DNA of 64,000 bases from DASRDU01 sp035560235 (GCA_035560235.1 DATMAG010000082.1:61995-125994), one strand, 5' to 3'; counted from the stretch's first letter, positions 1 through 9,653 are shown. The notes: generated from the sequence alone by a model not told the origin. A program made the numbers and translations.

Positions 1-952
1 TCATTTCGTAAGCCGTCATATTCGGCTCGCGCTGCGGCACGAGATCGAGATTGATTTCAACGCCCGTGCCTGCGCGCGCGCCCATCTCGCACGATGAACA
101 GGTCAGGCCCGCCGCGCCCATATCCTGAATGCCGATAATTGCGCCTGAGCGCATCGCTTCAAGGCAGGCTTCGAGCAGCAGCTTTTCCGAGAACGGATCA
201 CCGACCTGCACGGTCGGGCGCTTTTCCATCGCCGCTTCGTCAAACTCAGCCGAAGCCATCGTCGCGCCGTGAATGCCATCACGCCCGGTCTTCGAGCCGA
301 CATAGATCACCGCATTGCCGACGCCTTCAGCCTTGCCATAAAAAATCTGCTCGCGCCGCACGATGCCCAGGGCAAAGGCATTGACCAGCGGATTCAGCGA
401 ATAGCAGTCAGCAAAATAAACTTCGCCGCCCACAGTCGGCACTCCGAACGCATTGCCGTAATCGCCCAGGCCCTTGACCACTCCGGCCATAATCCGCCGG
501 TTGCGCGCAATCGTGCTCGCTGAGGTCTGTTCATTCCCTTCATCAACATCAGCGTCACGCACCGGGCCGAAGCGCAGCGAATCCATCGCGGCGACGGGAC
601 GCGCGCCCATCGTGAAAATATCGCGCAGGATGCCGCCGATGCCGGTTGCCGCGCCCTGATATGGTTCGATGAACGAAGGGTGATTGTGCGATTCGATCTT
701 GAAGGCCACGCACCAGCCATCGCCGATGTCCACAATTCCGGCGTTTTCGCCCGGCCCCTGCACCAGACAGTCGCCTTCGACCGGCAGGCGTTTGAGATGC
801 ACCTTCGATGATTTGTACGAGCAATGCTCTGACCACATCACCGAAAAGATGCCGAGTTCGGTCAGGTTCGGTTCGCGGCCCAGCAGTTGTTTGATCTGCT
901 CGTATTCTTCAGCCGTGACGTTGTGCTGTTCAAGAATTTCAGGAGTAATCAT
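1..952 (-). CDS. purL: Phosphoribosylformylglycinamidine synthase subunit PurL, N-terminal part (cut by window edge)
   Basis: Catalytic synthetase subunit of the fourth step of de novo purine synthesis: it converts FGAR to FGAM with ATP and ammonia supplied by PurQ. About 317 codons are visible, against roughly 740 for the small-type PurL family; the rest lies before position 1. Seen in the translation are the family motifs SVMWSEHCSYKSS near residue 38, GPGENAGIVDIG, KIESHNHPSFIEPYQGAATG (ATP/FGAR-binding core) and GIQDMGAAGLTCSSCEMG. The start is ATG at 952; a second in-frame ATG two codons upstream (958) is equally possible, and neither has a clear ribosome-binding site. purQ lies just upstream in the same direction, separated by a tandem-repeat hairpin. 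I see no purS in the window. Confidence 0.95.
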   Translation of the reverse strand, partial: MITPEILEQHNVTAEEYEQIKQLLGREPNLTELGIFSVMWSEHCSYKSSKVHLKRLPVEGDCLVQGPGENAGIVDIGDGWCVAFKIESHNHPSFIEPYQGAATGIGGILRDIFTMGARPVAAMDSLRFGPVRDADVDEGNEQTSASTIARNRRIMAGVVKGLGDYGNAFGVPTVGGEVYFADCYSLNPLVNAFALGIVRREQIFYGKAEGVGNAVIYVGSKTGRDGIHGATMASAEFDEAAMEKRPTVQVGDPFSEKLLLEACLEAMRSGAIIGIQDMGAAGLTCSSCEMGARAGTGVEINLDLVPQREPNMTAYEM

Positions 953-960
953 AGTCATCA

Positions 961-1060
961 ATTGCAGATTTGAGATTGCAGATTGCAGATTGCAGATTTG
1001 AAATCGGAAGGAAGTCCGGGAGTTTTGTCAATCTGCAATCTGCAATCTCAAATCTCAAAT
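961..1060. repeat. Inverted pair of tandem heptamers between purQ and purL
   Basis: The left arm (961-1000) holds repeats of GATTGCA/GATTTGA. The right arm (1029-1060) holds CAATCTG, CAATCTG, CAATCTC, AAATCTC. The arms are complementary over about 25-30 bases and could form a long imperfect hairpin in the purQ-purL mRNA. It is one of several such elements in this window. Confidence 0.75.
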
Positions 1061-1062
1061 CC

Positions 1063-1770
<708 letters not shown>

Positions 1771-1846
1771 TTAACTGTGGTGTCCTTTGGCTCAAAAGGT
1801 GTGAAGCTAAGACAGGTTTTTACTACATCGGTCGGCGATTGTCCAA

Positions 1847-2845
1847 TCAGTTCTGCGGCTTCTCCATCGTGCGGGCAAGCGATTCAGCCGCAACCTGACG
1901 CGGCATGCTGACGATGGCCTGCACGCGCTGTCCCGTATGCGAAACTTTGATATTGCCAATCAGGTCTTTGGCCGACGGATCTTCATTGCGCAGCTTCGCC
2001 GCCAGTACCATCAGTGTGGCAGCCTGAGCCAGTTGCGCGGCCATCTCCTCGCTCGGCGCAAAGCCGACAGCGCGCAGTTCAGCGCGATCATTGATCTCCA
2101 GAATCATGCTGATCGAAGAGAGCATATAGAGCGGGCCGAGCGCACGGCTCTCACTGACAGCCTCCAGAATCGCCAGCGCGGCGCGGTCAACATCAGGATT
2201 GCCGGACGGAATGATGACCTTGTAATCCGAGAGCGACCCGTCAGGATTGATTTTGCCTGCGACCCCGATCCTGAGCTTGTTTTCATTGAAGACAAGCTGG
2301 CCTGCTTTCTTCGCCTCGTACAGCCGCTGAATCTGTTCCTTGATCGGGCGCGTGTTGATTCTGCCGAACGGAGCGGGCGTGGGAGCAGGAGTGGGCGTGG
2401 GCGCGGCTTTGGCTGCCTGGGCTGGTTTCTCCTGCTCTGATTTTTCAGTCTCTGACTGCCGCCGTGCAGCCTCACGTTTCTCGCGTTCGAGGCGTCGTTT
2501 GCGCCGCTCCTCTTCAAGCCGACGGCGTTCGGCCTCAGCCTTCGCAGGATCAGGCAGGGCTGACGGCGCGCGGAATCCGAGGTAACCCGGCGGATATTTC
2601 AGCTTCCGGTTAGCGAAATCAATCAGAATGGAGGTGTCGTAATCCTCATCAACAACCGCGATTTTGCGCAGGTTCGCCGCGAGCGCGAAGTACGGCCAGA
2701 TCCACAATCCGGCCACTGCCAGCAGGTGCAGCGCGACCGAGGCGACCAGCAGCTGTTTGAAACGGCGCTTGAATTTCGCAGTCGTCTCCAGCGGCTTTAC
2801 CGACTGGTCTGTGGGAATGATTTCCTGAATTACCGGATTGTTCAT
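1847..2845 (-). CDS. TonB-like energy-transducer family protein
   Basis: A 332-residue protein with a short cytoplasmic N-terminus, one membrane helix (about residues 32-56), a strongly charged Arg/Glu coiled segment (about 100-140), a Pro/Ala/Thr linker (PTPTPAPTPAPF), and a C-terminal region resembling a TonB C-terminal domain (INPDGSLSDYKVIIPSGN, DRAALAILEAV). This is the usual architecture of TonB or TolA proteins that span the periplasm and touch outer-membrane partners. No exbB/exbD is adjacent, so the partner is unknown; a TolA-like role cannot be excluded. It is 76 bp upstream of purQ, probably by chance. The start at 2845 follows a GAAAAGAG stretch. Confidence 0.75.
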   Translation of the reverse strand: MNNPVIQEIIPTDQSVKPLETTAKFKRRFKQLLVASVALHLLAVAGLWIWPYFALAANLRKIAVVDEDYDTSILIDFANRKLKYPPGYLGFRAPSALPDPAKAEAERRRLEEERRKRRLEREKREAARRQSETEKSEQEKPAQAAKAAPTPTPAPTPAPFGRINTRPIKEQIQRLYEAKKAGQLVFNENKLRIGVAGKINPDGSLSDYKVIIPSGNPDVDRAALAILEAVSESRALGPLYMLSSISMILEINDRAELRAVGFAPSEEMAAQLAQAATLMVLAAKLRNEDPSAKDLIGNIKVSHTGQRVQAIVSMPRQVAAESLARTMEKPQN

Positions 2846-3053
2846 ACTCTTTTCACTGCTTCACGGTCTGTCGTTTCAGCGAACGTTCAGATGCGGGGAG
2901 CAGATCAAAAGTTCGTCCCTCAAATCCTCACTGCCACTCACCAGCAGAATAATGGAGTGATTATATGCGACCGGCCAGGGCAGTCCAACGCAGGGCTGCG
3001 CGAAAGGATGGAATGAAGATGAGCAGGCGGTCAGCGGAGAGGAGTTGTGACCG

Positions 3054-4751
3054 TCAGCGGTCGCTTTCGATCTGCCGCATCAGCGCAATGGCCTCACGAT
3101 CGTGCGGGTCGAGTTCAATAGCCTGTTTGCCGTGCGCCAGCGCGCGGGCGCGATCACCGCGTGAGAGGTAAATCTGTCCGAGCGCAACGTGCGCACCGAC
3201 GAGACGCGGATTCCAGTAGACCGCTGCCAAAAGCGCGCTGATGGCGTTTTCGATTTCATTCCGCCGCTGAAAGATTCTGCCGCGCAGCAGATGAGCTTCA
3301 GCCAGGGTCGGATCAGCCGTTACGACGCGCTGCAATTCAGCGAGGGCTTCATTATCGTTCCTGGCGTCAAACAACTGGCGGGCACGTGAGAGCGACTGCT
3401 GCAGACTGGCCGCCTGGACGCGCGGCACTTCAGGCGTGCGCTGCTGCTGGCGCTCGAGCCGGTAAAACCCGGCGCGATTGAAATCAGGCTTGAGCCGGAT
3501 GAGGTGCGGGATTTTGTCAGGCGCAACTTCCCATTTGGCGTAATTGCCGAGGTAACGCCGGGCCTCCTGATCAACCTGCTCAGCCTCGCCCTTTCTGCCG
3601 ACGGCAGCCAGGCATTTGGCCAGCAGATAAAGGGCTTCGCCATCACGGTTGTTGGCCCTGACGACTTCCTTCAGGTGCGGAATCGCCTGGTCACAGCTCT
3701 TCGCCTTCCAGAGCGCATAGCCGTAATTGAAGCGCAGATCCGGATCCTTCGGACTGACTTCGACCCCGCGTTGCAGCACCGGAGTTGCGCCGAGCAGGTC
3801 CCCTTTGGCGGCGAGCAGGGCTCCGGCGTTGTTGAAGACCTCAGGCATCGGCAGCGGAGCGACCAGCTTTTCATAGGCAGCGGCGGCTTCGTTGATATTG
3901 CCGTTATTCCACGCTGCCAGCCCGTAAAAATACTGCGCCTCAATGTAATGCGGATCGTCCCTGGTCAGCCTGCTGAGCAGCTTTGCGGCTTCGGCAAAAT
4001 TGCGCTGGCTGTAACAGAGCATTCCCAGTTCGTAAACCGCCTGCGCGTAATATCCCGCCCCGGCATCGCTGTCATACTCCTGAATCGCGCGGCGCAGAAA
4101 GTTCTCGCGCAGCTTTTCATCTGTCGTCAGAATGCCTTTGACAAAACTCTCGAAGGCGCGCGGCGGAATGCTGCGGGCGCGGGAGATCATCTTTTCGCGG
4201 GTATAAGGCAGCGACGGGTCACGTTCGTACAGGATGTTCCAGGCCAGTTGCCCCTGCATCACCTGCAGATCGGTGAGCGGCCCGCTGAAGTTGAAGACCT
4301 TGTTGCCGATCAGACGGCCTTCGCGCGTTTCAATCAGCTTTGCGGTAATCGCAATCGTCACATTGTTCTGATCGCCGCCAATGTCGTAATCGCCGATCAG
4401 CACCAGATTGGCCTGCGCCGCTTCAGCCACCTTGATCATCGCCGCCCGCGCCAGAATGGCGTTCGCGTGCAAGCCGAGCCGCTCATAAGCCAGATTGCGC
4501 TCATCCCGGCTGAGCACCACGAGGCCGGGAATTTCAAGCAGATCAGACATCGTGACGGCAAAGCTCTCGCCAATCCAGTGATATTCCGGCTTGCCCGAAA
4601 TGTTTTCAAACGACATGATCAGCAGCGTGTCGCCCGCGCGCGCAGTGAGCGTGCCGGTCAGAAACAGCACCAGAAGACAAGCGGCACGACAGAGCCGACT
4701 GATGCGGCTGAGCTGCCTGAGATTATCGCGGCTGAGAGTAATTGTTTTCAT
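3054..4751 (-). CDS. Secreted TPR protein with a TolB-N/FlgO-like N-terminal domain
   Basis: A 565-residue protein. Residues 1-39 form a signal peptide (hydrophobic CLLVLFLTGTLTARA). Residues 41-170 begin DTLLIMSFENISGKPEYHWI, resembling the TolB-N/FlgO-like alpha/beta domain that is often fused to TPRs. About residues 215-560 are tetratricopeptide repeats in two blocks (for example AQYFYGLAAWNNGNINEAA, AHLLRGRIFQRRNEIENAI) separated by a linker near 430. It is probably a periplasmic scaffold. Substrate and partner are unknown, and there is no operon partner within 200 bp. The start at 4751 fits the signal peptide. Confidence 0.7.
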   Translation of the reverse strand: MKTITLSRDNLRQLSRISRLCRAACLLVLFLTGTLTARAGDTLLIMSFENISGKPEYHWIGESFAVTMSDLLEIPGLVVLSRDERNLAYERLGLHANAILARAAMIKVAEAAQANLVLIGDYDIGGDQNNVTIAITAKLIETREGRLIGNKVFNFSGPLTDLQVMQGQLAWNILYERDPSLPYTREKMISRARSIPPRAFESFVKGILTTDEKLRENFLRRAIQEYDSDAGAGYYAQAVYELGMLCYSQRNFAEAAKLLSRLTRDDPHYIEAQYFYGLAAWNNGNINEAAAAYEKLVAPLPMPEVFNNAGALLAAKGDLLGATPVLQRGVEVSPKDPDLRFNYGYALWKAKSCDQAIPHLKEVVRANNRDGEALYLLAKCLAAVGRKGEAEQVDQEARRYLGNYAKWEVAPDKIPHLIRLKPDFNRAGFYRLERQQQRTPEVPRVQAASLQQSLSRARQLFDARNDNEALAELQRVVTADPTLAEAHLLRGRIFQRRNEIENAISALLAAVYWNPRLVGAHVALGQIYLSRGDRARALAHGKQAIELDPHDREAIALMRQIESDR

Positions 4752-4774
4752 CCCTGTGACTTCTGCGGTAAAGC

Positions 4775-4838
4775 GAAAAAGCCGCCCGAACCTTACAGCC
4801 CATCAACAAACGAGGCTGTAATCACGGGCGGCTTTTTC
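4775..4838 (-). terminator. Intrinsic terminator after tRNA-Glu
   Basis: GAAAAAGCCGCCC (4775-4787) pairs with GGGCGGCTTTTTC (4825-4837), and an inner TTACAGCC/GGCTGTAA pair extends the hairpin. Read on the minus strand it sits 10 nt past the tRNA 3' end and finishes in a T run. The symmetry means it could also stop plus-strand transcripts. Confidence 0.85.
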
Positions 4839-4847
4839 AGAACTTAC

Positions 4848-4930
<83 letters not shown>

Positions 4931-4960
4931 CTCAGTGAATCCGGATAAACTCGAAACAAA

Positions 4961-5005
4961 GCAGCCTGCTGATTGTTTTATCACAACAGGTGATTCGCAG
5001 GCTGC
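4961..5005 (-). other. Hairpin in the tRNA-Glu 5' leader
   Basis: GCAGCCTGC (4961-4969) pairs perfectly with GCAGGCTGC (4997-5005). On the transcribed minus strand the hairpin forms right after the predicted start site and is followed by TTTGTTTCG. It could be an early pause or attenuator, or simply a 5' leader removed by RNase P. Confidence 0.5.
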
Positions 5006-5020
5006 CCGCACGAAGCGGTG

Positions 5021-5049
5021 ATAATACTGACTCACCTCTGATTCGTCAA
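5021..5049 (-). promoter_or_regulatory. Sigma-70-like promoter for tRNA-Glu
   Basis: On the minus strand, TTGACG (5044-5049) and TATTAT (5021-5026) are separated by exactly 17 bp. The next gene downstream is tRNA-Glu. The rest of 4926-5238 holds only the leader hairpin and, on the plus strand, a weak TTCTCA (5164-5169) / TATACT (5187-5192) pair that may serve the gene at 5239. Confidence 0.65.
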
Positions 5050-5238
5050 GTCAGGGTCAGGTCGTGATTTTCGTTCCGCCAGGGAGCGGCTTCAGACGGT
5101 TTCGTCACTGCAGCGCAGCCATTCCACTGCCGCAGTGATTCCGCGCGTCACGAATACAGGCCGTTCTCATGAGTTTTTGAAACTGCTATACTGCGCACCC
5201 GCACTTCAGGCAACCATTGAATTTCATCTGCAGAAATC

Positions 5239-5838
5239 ATGGACAGTGTCACCAGCAGGCTGATCCACATTCCGGTTTTTCTGGCGCTGCTCGCCATCGC
5301 CGCTGATTACGATCCTGGAGATGGTGTGTGCAGGCTGTTGCCTGCTTTGCCTTCGGGTTCTTTCCGCGCCGGTCAGGAAAAGCAACAGGCGGCTGTGCAT
5401 CCGCAAAGGGTTCCCGGAGCGCAGGAGCGGGAGAAGGAGATGGCCCGTATCGAGTTTACGCGCAGCTTTGGCGGCCTTCAGAATGTCGGCTATGCCATGC
5501 GGAACGAACACGAGGCGCGCACCCTCAGACCTGACAAGCTGGAGAAATATGCCAAAACCATCAATAAACACGCCCGCACGCTGCGGGGACTGCTGATGCT
5601 CGGCGAACTGGATGAACCGATTCGCGAGAGTCAGGAGCCGATTGACACTTCGAAAGAATTCGATCTGTCCATCCGGCGACTGGCGCGTCTGATTTACACG
5701 TTCGCGCATAACCCGGTGCATCAGAATCGCCGCGTCTTCGATACAGATCAGGCCCGCCGCGCCCTGATTGATCTGGAAACCATCATCGTCCTCTCAAAAT
5801 CACTTGGCAATCAGGCGAAAGGCTACACGACAGAATAA
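5239..5838 (+). CDS. Uncharacterised protein
   Basis: Not recognised. The 199-codon frame has a plausible conserved core from about residue 68 onward (MARIEFTRSFGGLQNVGYAM), predicted helical and rich in Arg/Glu/Leu, ending KSLGNQAKGYTTE. The first 67 residues include a hydrophobic stretch (IHIPVFLALLAIAA) but then look low in quality. Two other frames over 5321-5410 also have signal-peptide-like stretches, so the true start, or a frameshift, is uncertain. An internal ATG at 5440 preceded by AGGAG-like bases is an alternative start. A promoter-like TATACT lies at 5187-5192. Confidence 0.5.
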   Translation: MDSVTSRLIHIPVFLALLAIAADYDPGDGVCRLLPALPSGSFRAGQEKQQAAVHPQRVPGAQEREKEMARIEFTRSFGGLQNVGYAMRNEHEARTLRPDKLEKYAKTINKHARTLRGLLMLGELDEPIRESQEPIDTSKEFDLSIRRLARLIYTFAHNPVHQNRRVFDTDQARRALIDLETIIVLSKSLGNQAKGYTTE

Positions 5839-5895
5839 ATCCCCCCGTCACCGAACAACTCAGCAGCAATGCGTATCAATGCAGGAGGGAAAGGA

Positions 5896-7320
5896 ATGCT
5901 TACAGACCGAAAAAGAGGCCGCGCCCTGTTCGCGCTGATGGCGCTCGCGCTGGTCTGCAATCTGTGGCTGTCAGGCTGTCGCTCGGGCAGTGACCGGGTT
6001 GGCGTGCCGGGACAGAAACAGGCGCCGCAGTTCAGACCCGGATTCAACCTGATGTCGCCGCAGCAGGACGTGGCCATCGGCAGACAGAACGCCGCGCAGA
6101 TTGAACGCCAGATGCGCCTGCTGCCCGATGCCGAAGTGCAGAATTACATTCGCACCATCGGCGCCAGACTCGCCGCCAAAGCGCCCGGCGAAAAGTTTCC
6201 CTATCAGTTCAAGGTAGTGGACACGAAAGAAGTCAACGCCTTTGCGCTGCCCGGCGGTTTTCTTTACGTCAATCGCGGAGCCATTGAAGCCGCAGGGAAC
6301 GAAGCCGAACTGGCCGGCGTGATGGCCCACGAAATCAGTCACGCCGCGCTGCGTCACGGCACGCATCAGATGACGCAGCAGGTGATTGCTGAAAAGGGTT
6401 TGCAGATCGCCGCTGCCATCCTCAGTTCACGCGATGATTCAGGCGGTTTGTCAGGTCAGTTGATCGGGATGCTCGGCGGCGGCGCGCTCAACCTGGCGTT
6501 TCTGAAATTCGGGCGCACGGCTGAAAAGGAAGCCGACATTACCGGAGCCGAAATCATGGCTTCAGCCGGTTACAATCCGGCGGCCATGGCCGGGTTCTTT
6601 GAAACGCTGCTGAAAATGGGCGGCCCGCGTCCGCCTGAGATGCTGAGCGATCATCCTGATCCGGGCAATCGCGTCAGATATCTCAATGAACTCGTGCCGA
6701 AACTGAGCGTTGCGCCGAATGCGGTTACTGACACTCAGGCCTTTCAGCAGATTCGCGCCAGGCTGCGCGGCCTGCCTGCAGGCGGTTCAAAACAGCTTGC
6801 GCGCCAGGCGCCACCGACCGAAGTCGCCCGCCCGCCGCTGCCTTCATCACAAATGGCCGTGCTGACCGCGCCGGACAGGTCGTATCAGATTGCGATTCCG
6901 TCCAACTGGCAGCAGGTGACGGATGGTGAAACTCTCGTCTTCGCCCCGCAGGGCGCGGCTGGTCGCACCGACAACGGCCTCGTCGTCACGCACGGAGTCT
7001 TCGTCGGCGCGCTGCCGGTTGAAGGCAGTGATCTGAACCGGCTCAACGAGGCCTTCATCAAAATGCAGTTGCGTGACAATCCCGAAATGCAGCCGCTCGA
7101 CAATCCGAAACAGACCGAAATCGGCGGCCTGACGGCGCTCTACACGCCCGTCGGCGGCATTTCACCGATTACCGGACGGCAGGAGCGCGATGTCATCGTC
7201 ACCACGATTCTGCCGAACGGCAGGCTGTTCTACGTCGTCCTGATTTCACCAGTGGATGAAGCGCAGGCTTACAGCAACGCCTTCCAGCAACTGCTCGGCA
7301 GCATCCGGTTCGCCGGATAG
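5896..7320 (+). CDS. Lipoprotein M48-family metalloprotease (BepA/YfgC-like)
   Basis: Zinc metalloprotease of the M48 family, likely in the periplasm and lipid-anchored; relatives take part in outer-membrane protein quality control. I chose the start at 5896 over an upstream in-frame ATG because AGGAGGGAAAGGA directly precedes it and places a lipobox (LSGC, Cys28) correctly. The zinc motif HEISH is at residues 145-149, with the third ligand likely in the EKEAD segment further on. The central region LPGGFLYVNRGAIEAAGNEAELAGV is typical. The last ~150 residues form an extra domain (SYQIAIPSNWQQVTDGE) that resembles the secreted protein at 21453-22001. The HD-domain gene follows after 14 nt with its own ribosome-binding site. 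Confidence 0.9.
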   Translation: MLTDRKRGRALFALMALALVCNLWLSGCRSGSDRVGVPGQKQAPQFRPGFNLMSPQQDVAIGRQNAAQIERQMRLLPDAEVQNYIRTIGARLAAKAPGEKFPYQFKVVDTKEVNAFALPGGFLYVNRGAIEAAGNEAELAGVMAHEISHAALRHGTHQMTQQVIAEKGLQIAAAILSSRDDSGGLSGQLIGMLGGGALNLAFLKFGRTAEKEADITGAEIMASAGYNPAAMAGFFETLLKMGGPRPPEMLSDHPDPGNRVRYLNELVPKLSVAPNAVTDTQAFQQIRARLRGLPAGGSKQLARQAPPTEVARPPLPSSQMAVLTAPDRSYQIAIPSNWQQVTDGETLVFAPQGAAGRTDNGLVVTHGVFVGALPVEGSDLNRLNEAFIKMQLRDNPEMQPLDNPKQTEIGGLTALYTPVGGISPITGRQERDVIVTTILPNGRLFYVVLISPVDEAQAYSNAFQQLLGSIRFAG

Positions 7321-7334
7321 GATGGAGGAAATCA

Positions 7335-7922
7335 ATGACTGTACCCATACCCGCCCGCGAAGAAGCCTGGCAGTTGTTATGTGAATGGACGCAGAGCGAG
7401 AGCCTGCGCAAGCACGCCCGCGCCGTTGAATATGCGATGCGCAGCTATGCCCGCAAATACGGCGAGAATGAAGATGAATGGGGACTCGTCGGACTGCTGC
7501 ACGATTATGATTACGAACGCTATCCTGACGAGCGTCACCCGCAGCCTGGATCTGAAGCGCTGCGCGAGCGGGGCTATCCTGAAAGAATCATTCGCGCGAT
7601 TCTCTCGCACGCCGATTACACGGGCGTCAGACGCGAAAGCCTGATGGAACACGCGCTGTTTGCGACTGATGAATTGTGCGGCTTTCTGACAGCGTGCGCG
7701 CTCGTGCGGCCTGACAAAAGCTTTGACACGCTCGAACCTTCGTCGGTCAGAAAGCGGATGAAGGACAAGGCCTTTGCCCGCACGGTCAATCGTGATGATC
7801 TGTGGAACGGCGCGAAGGAACTGGGGCTGGAGTTCGATGAACACTGCGCCTTCGTCATTGCCGCGCTGCGCGAGATTCAGGAGGAACTGGGCCTGAAAAA
7901 AGCCGCGCCAGAGGGACAGTAA
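7335..7922 (+). CDS. HD-domain phosphohydrolase-like protein
   Basis: A 195-residue cytoplasmic HD-superfamily protein. The metal motif shows as His27, His56-Asp57 (LLHDYDYERYP) and a following His68, with the HDIG-like pattern common in small predicted hydrolases. The substrate is unknown. GGAGG seven bases before the ATG supports the start. It follows the M48 protease closely and may share its transcript, though no functional link is known. Confidence 0.8.
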   Translation: MTVPIPAREEAWQLLCEWTQSESLRKHARAVEYAMRSYARKYGENEDEWGLVGLLHDYDYERYPDERHPQPGSEALRERGYPERIIRAILSHADYTGVRRESLMEHALFATDELCGFLTACALVRPDKSFDTLEPSSVRKRMKDKAFARTVNRDDLWNGAKELGLEFDEHCAFVIAALREIQEELGLKKAAPEGQ

Positions 7923-8002
7923 CCATCCTGTCCGGCTGCAAACTGAAGCTGCTGTCCTTTGTGAAGCACGATCAGATGCCTGTTACCTGAAAGGATGATC
8001 AA

Positions 8003-8806
8003 GTGGAAGCTGAAGCCACAGTCAGAGCCGCTGCTGCTGAAACAATAAATAACCAGCAATTGAATCCTGCTGATTCTTCGCGCCCGCATGCCGGGCGACG
8101 TTATAAATATTACGATCTGGTCATGGCGGCTTTTGTGACCGTGCTTCTCTGTTCCAACGTCATCGGCGTCAGCAAGCGCACGACCATTGGCAATTTCACC
8201 TTCGGCACCGGAGTGCTGTTCTTTCCGATCAGCTATCTGTTCGGTGACATTCTGACCGAAGTTTATGGTTATGCGCGTTCGCGGCGCGTGATCTGGGCCG
8301 GATTTGGCGCGCTCGTTTTCGCCTCGCTGATGAGCACCATCGTCGTGGCGATGCCACCGGCAAAGGACTGGCCGCTGCAGGGCGCTTACCGCGAGATTTT
8401 TGGTCAGACGCCGCGCATTGCCATGGCCTCGCTGATTGCCTTCTGGGCCGGTGAGTTCGCCAATTCCTTCGTCCTCGCCAAACTCAAGATCGGCACTGAA
8501 GGCCGCTTTCTGTGGGTGCGCACGATTGGCTCAACCATCGCGGGCGAAGCGGTTGATTCGCTGATCTTCTATCCGCTCGCCTTTCTCGGCTTCAACCTGG
8601 TCATTCTCGGCACGAGCCTCAGCGTCACCGGCTGGGACTGGCACGAAACCGCGATGGTGATGCGCAACAACTATCTGCTGAAAGTCGGCTGGGAAGTGGT
8701 GATGACGCCGCTCACTTATCGCATCGTCAATTTTCTGAAGCGCATCGAAAACGAGGACTATTACGACCGCGATACGAACTTCAATCCGTTCACGCTGGAT
8801 ACGTGA
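8003..8806 (+). CDS. Queuosine precursor transporter (YhhQ/VUT family)
   Basis: An integral membrane protein of 267 residues with about six helices. The diagnostic segments FFPISYLFGDILTEVYGYA and AGEFANSFVLAKLKI, and IAGEAVDSLIFYPLAF, match the YhhQ family, which imports preQ0/preQ1 for queuosine tRNA modification. The start is GTG at 8003 with AAGGA upstream. The N-terminal ~35 residues are a polar cytoplasmic extension. No other queuosine gene is adjacent. Confidence 0.88.
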   Translation: MEAEATVRAAAAETINNQQLNPADSSRPHAGRRYKYYDLVMAAFVTVLLCSNVIGVSKRTTIGNFTFGTGVLFFPISYLFGDILTEVYGYARSRRVIWAGFGALVFASLMSTIVVAMPPAKDWPLQGAYREIFGQTPRIAMASLIAFWAGEFANSFVLAKLKIGTEGRFLWVRTIGSTIAGEAVDSLIFYPLAFLGFNLVILGTSLSVTGWDWHETAMVMRNNYLLKVGWEVVMTPLTYRIVNFLKRIENEDYYDRDTNFNPFTLDT

Positions 8807-8812
8807 GCGATC

Positions 8813-8918
8813 AATCAAAAGGCAAAGGGCAAAGGGCAGGAATCAAAAGTGAAACAGAAAAAGTTCAGAGCTGAAAACAGTCGCTGACCTTCTGCCTTTT
8901 GATTTTTGCCTTTTGATT
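8813..8918. repeat. Inverted tandem-heptamer hairpin before the ABC exporter operon
   Basis: The left arm (8813-8840) is built of AAAAGGC/AAAGGGC units; the right arm (8888-8918) is CTGCCTTTTGATTTTTGCC-like. They are complementary over about 25 of 30 bases. The right arm ends six bases before the ATG of the ATPase gene, so the hairpin occupies the place of its ribosome-binding site. Confidence 0.75.
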
Positions 8919-8924
8919 TACTGA

Positions 8925-9653
8925 ATGTCCGTCCTGGTGGTGGAAGAGGTGAGGAAAAGTTATCACGGCGAAACGGTGGTCGAAGCCGTGCGCGGCGTCA
9001 GCTTCACGCTCGAAGCCGGTGATTTTGTCGCGCTGATGGGGCCGTCGGGCTGCGGTAAATCAACGCTGCTGCATCTGTGCGGCGCGATGGATCGGCCCAC
9101 CTCCGGCAATCTGACGATTGCGGGCATTGCTCCGGCCACGCTGAGTGATGACGAACTGACCCGGTTGCGCCGCGAAAAGATCGGCTTTGTCTTTCAATTC
9201 TTCAATCTGCTGCCGACGCTGACCGTGCAGGAAAACATCGCGCTGCCGCTGCTGCTTGCCGGTCGCGCCGCCACCGAAGCAGACCGCTGGGCGCAGGTGA
9301 TGGCCGAACGAGTCGGGCTGAGCGCGCGCCTGAATCATTACCCGCAGCAGTTGTCGGGCGGCGAAATGCAGCGCGCCGCCATCGCCCGCGCCATCATTCA
9401 CTCCCCGGCCCTGCTGATTGCCGATGAACCGACGGGCAATCTCGATTCCGACAACGGCACGCGCATCCTGCAACTGCTCGCAAATCTGAATCGTGAATTG
9501 CGCGTCACGATTCTGATGGCCACGCACGACGCCAGAATTGCCGCATCAGCGCGCCGCCTGATCAGAATGCGCGACGGGCTGATTGAAAGCATCGAGGAAC
9601 CTGCCACCCGGCCACACGAGGGAACACGAAAGTTCAGTTCAAAATCCTCGTAA
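8925..9653 (+). CDS. ABC transporter ATPase (LolD/MacB/YbbA type)
   Basis: A 242-residue nucleotide-binding subunit: Walker A GPSGCGKST (39-47), Q-loop near FVFQFFNLLPT, signature LSGGEMQ (143-149), Walker B LLIADE (163-168) and the H-loop in MATHDARI. It energises the FtsX-type permease encoded 28 bp downstream, and with the lipocalin-like protein after it forms a YbbAP/AttEFGH-like system. Such systems act on substrates at the outer face of the inner membrane by mechanotransmission rather than classical import. No clear Shine-Dalgarno sequence precedes the ATG; a repeat hairpin abuts it. Confidence 0.92.
   Translation: MSVLVVEEVRKSYHGETVVEAVRGVSFTLEAGDFVALMGPSGCGKSTLLHLCGAMDRPTSGNLTIAGIAPATLSDDELTRLRREKIGFVFQFFNLLPTLTVQENIALPLLLAGRAATEADRWAQVMAERVGLSARLNHYPQQLSGGEMQRAAIARAIIHSPALLIADEPTGNLDSDNGTRILQLLANLNRELRVTILMATHDARIAASARRLIRMRDGLIESIEEPATRPHEGTRKFSSKSS

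Noticed and set aside
961..1060. Regular repeats as a CRISPR array
   Set aside because: Units are 7 bases without spacers and appear in complementary pairs; no cas genes in the window.
1771..1846. A purS gene between the TonB-like gene and purQ
   Set aside because: Only 76 bp are available and no frame resembles PurS.
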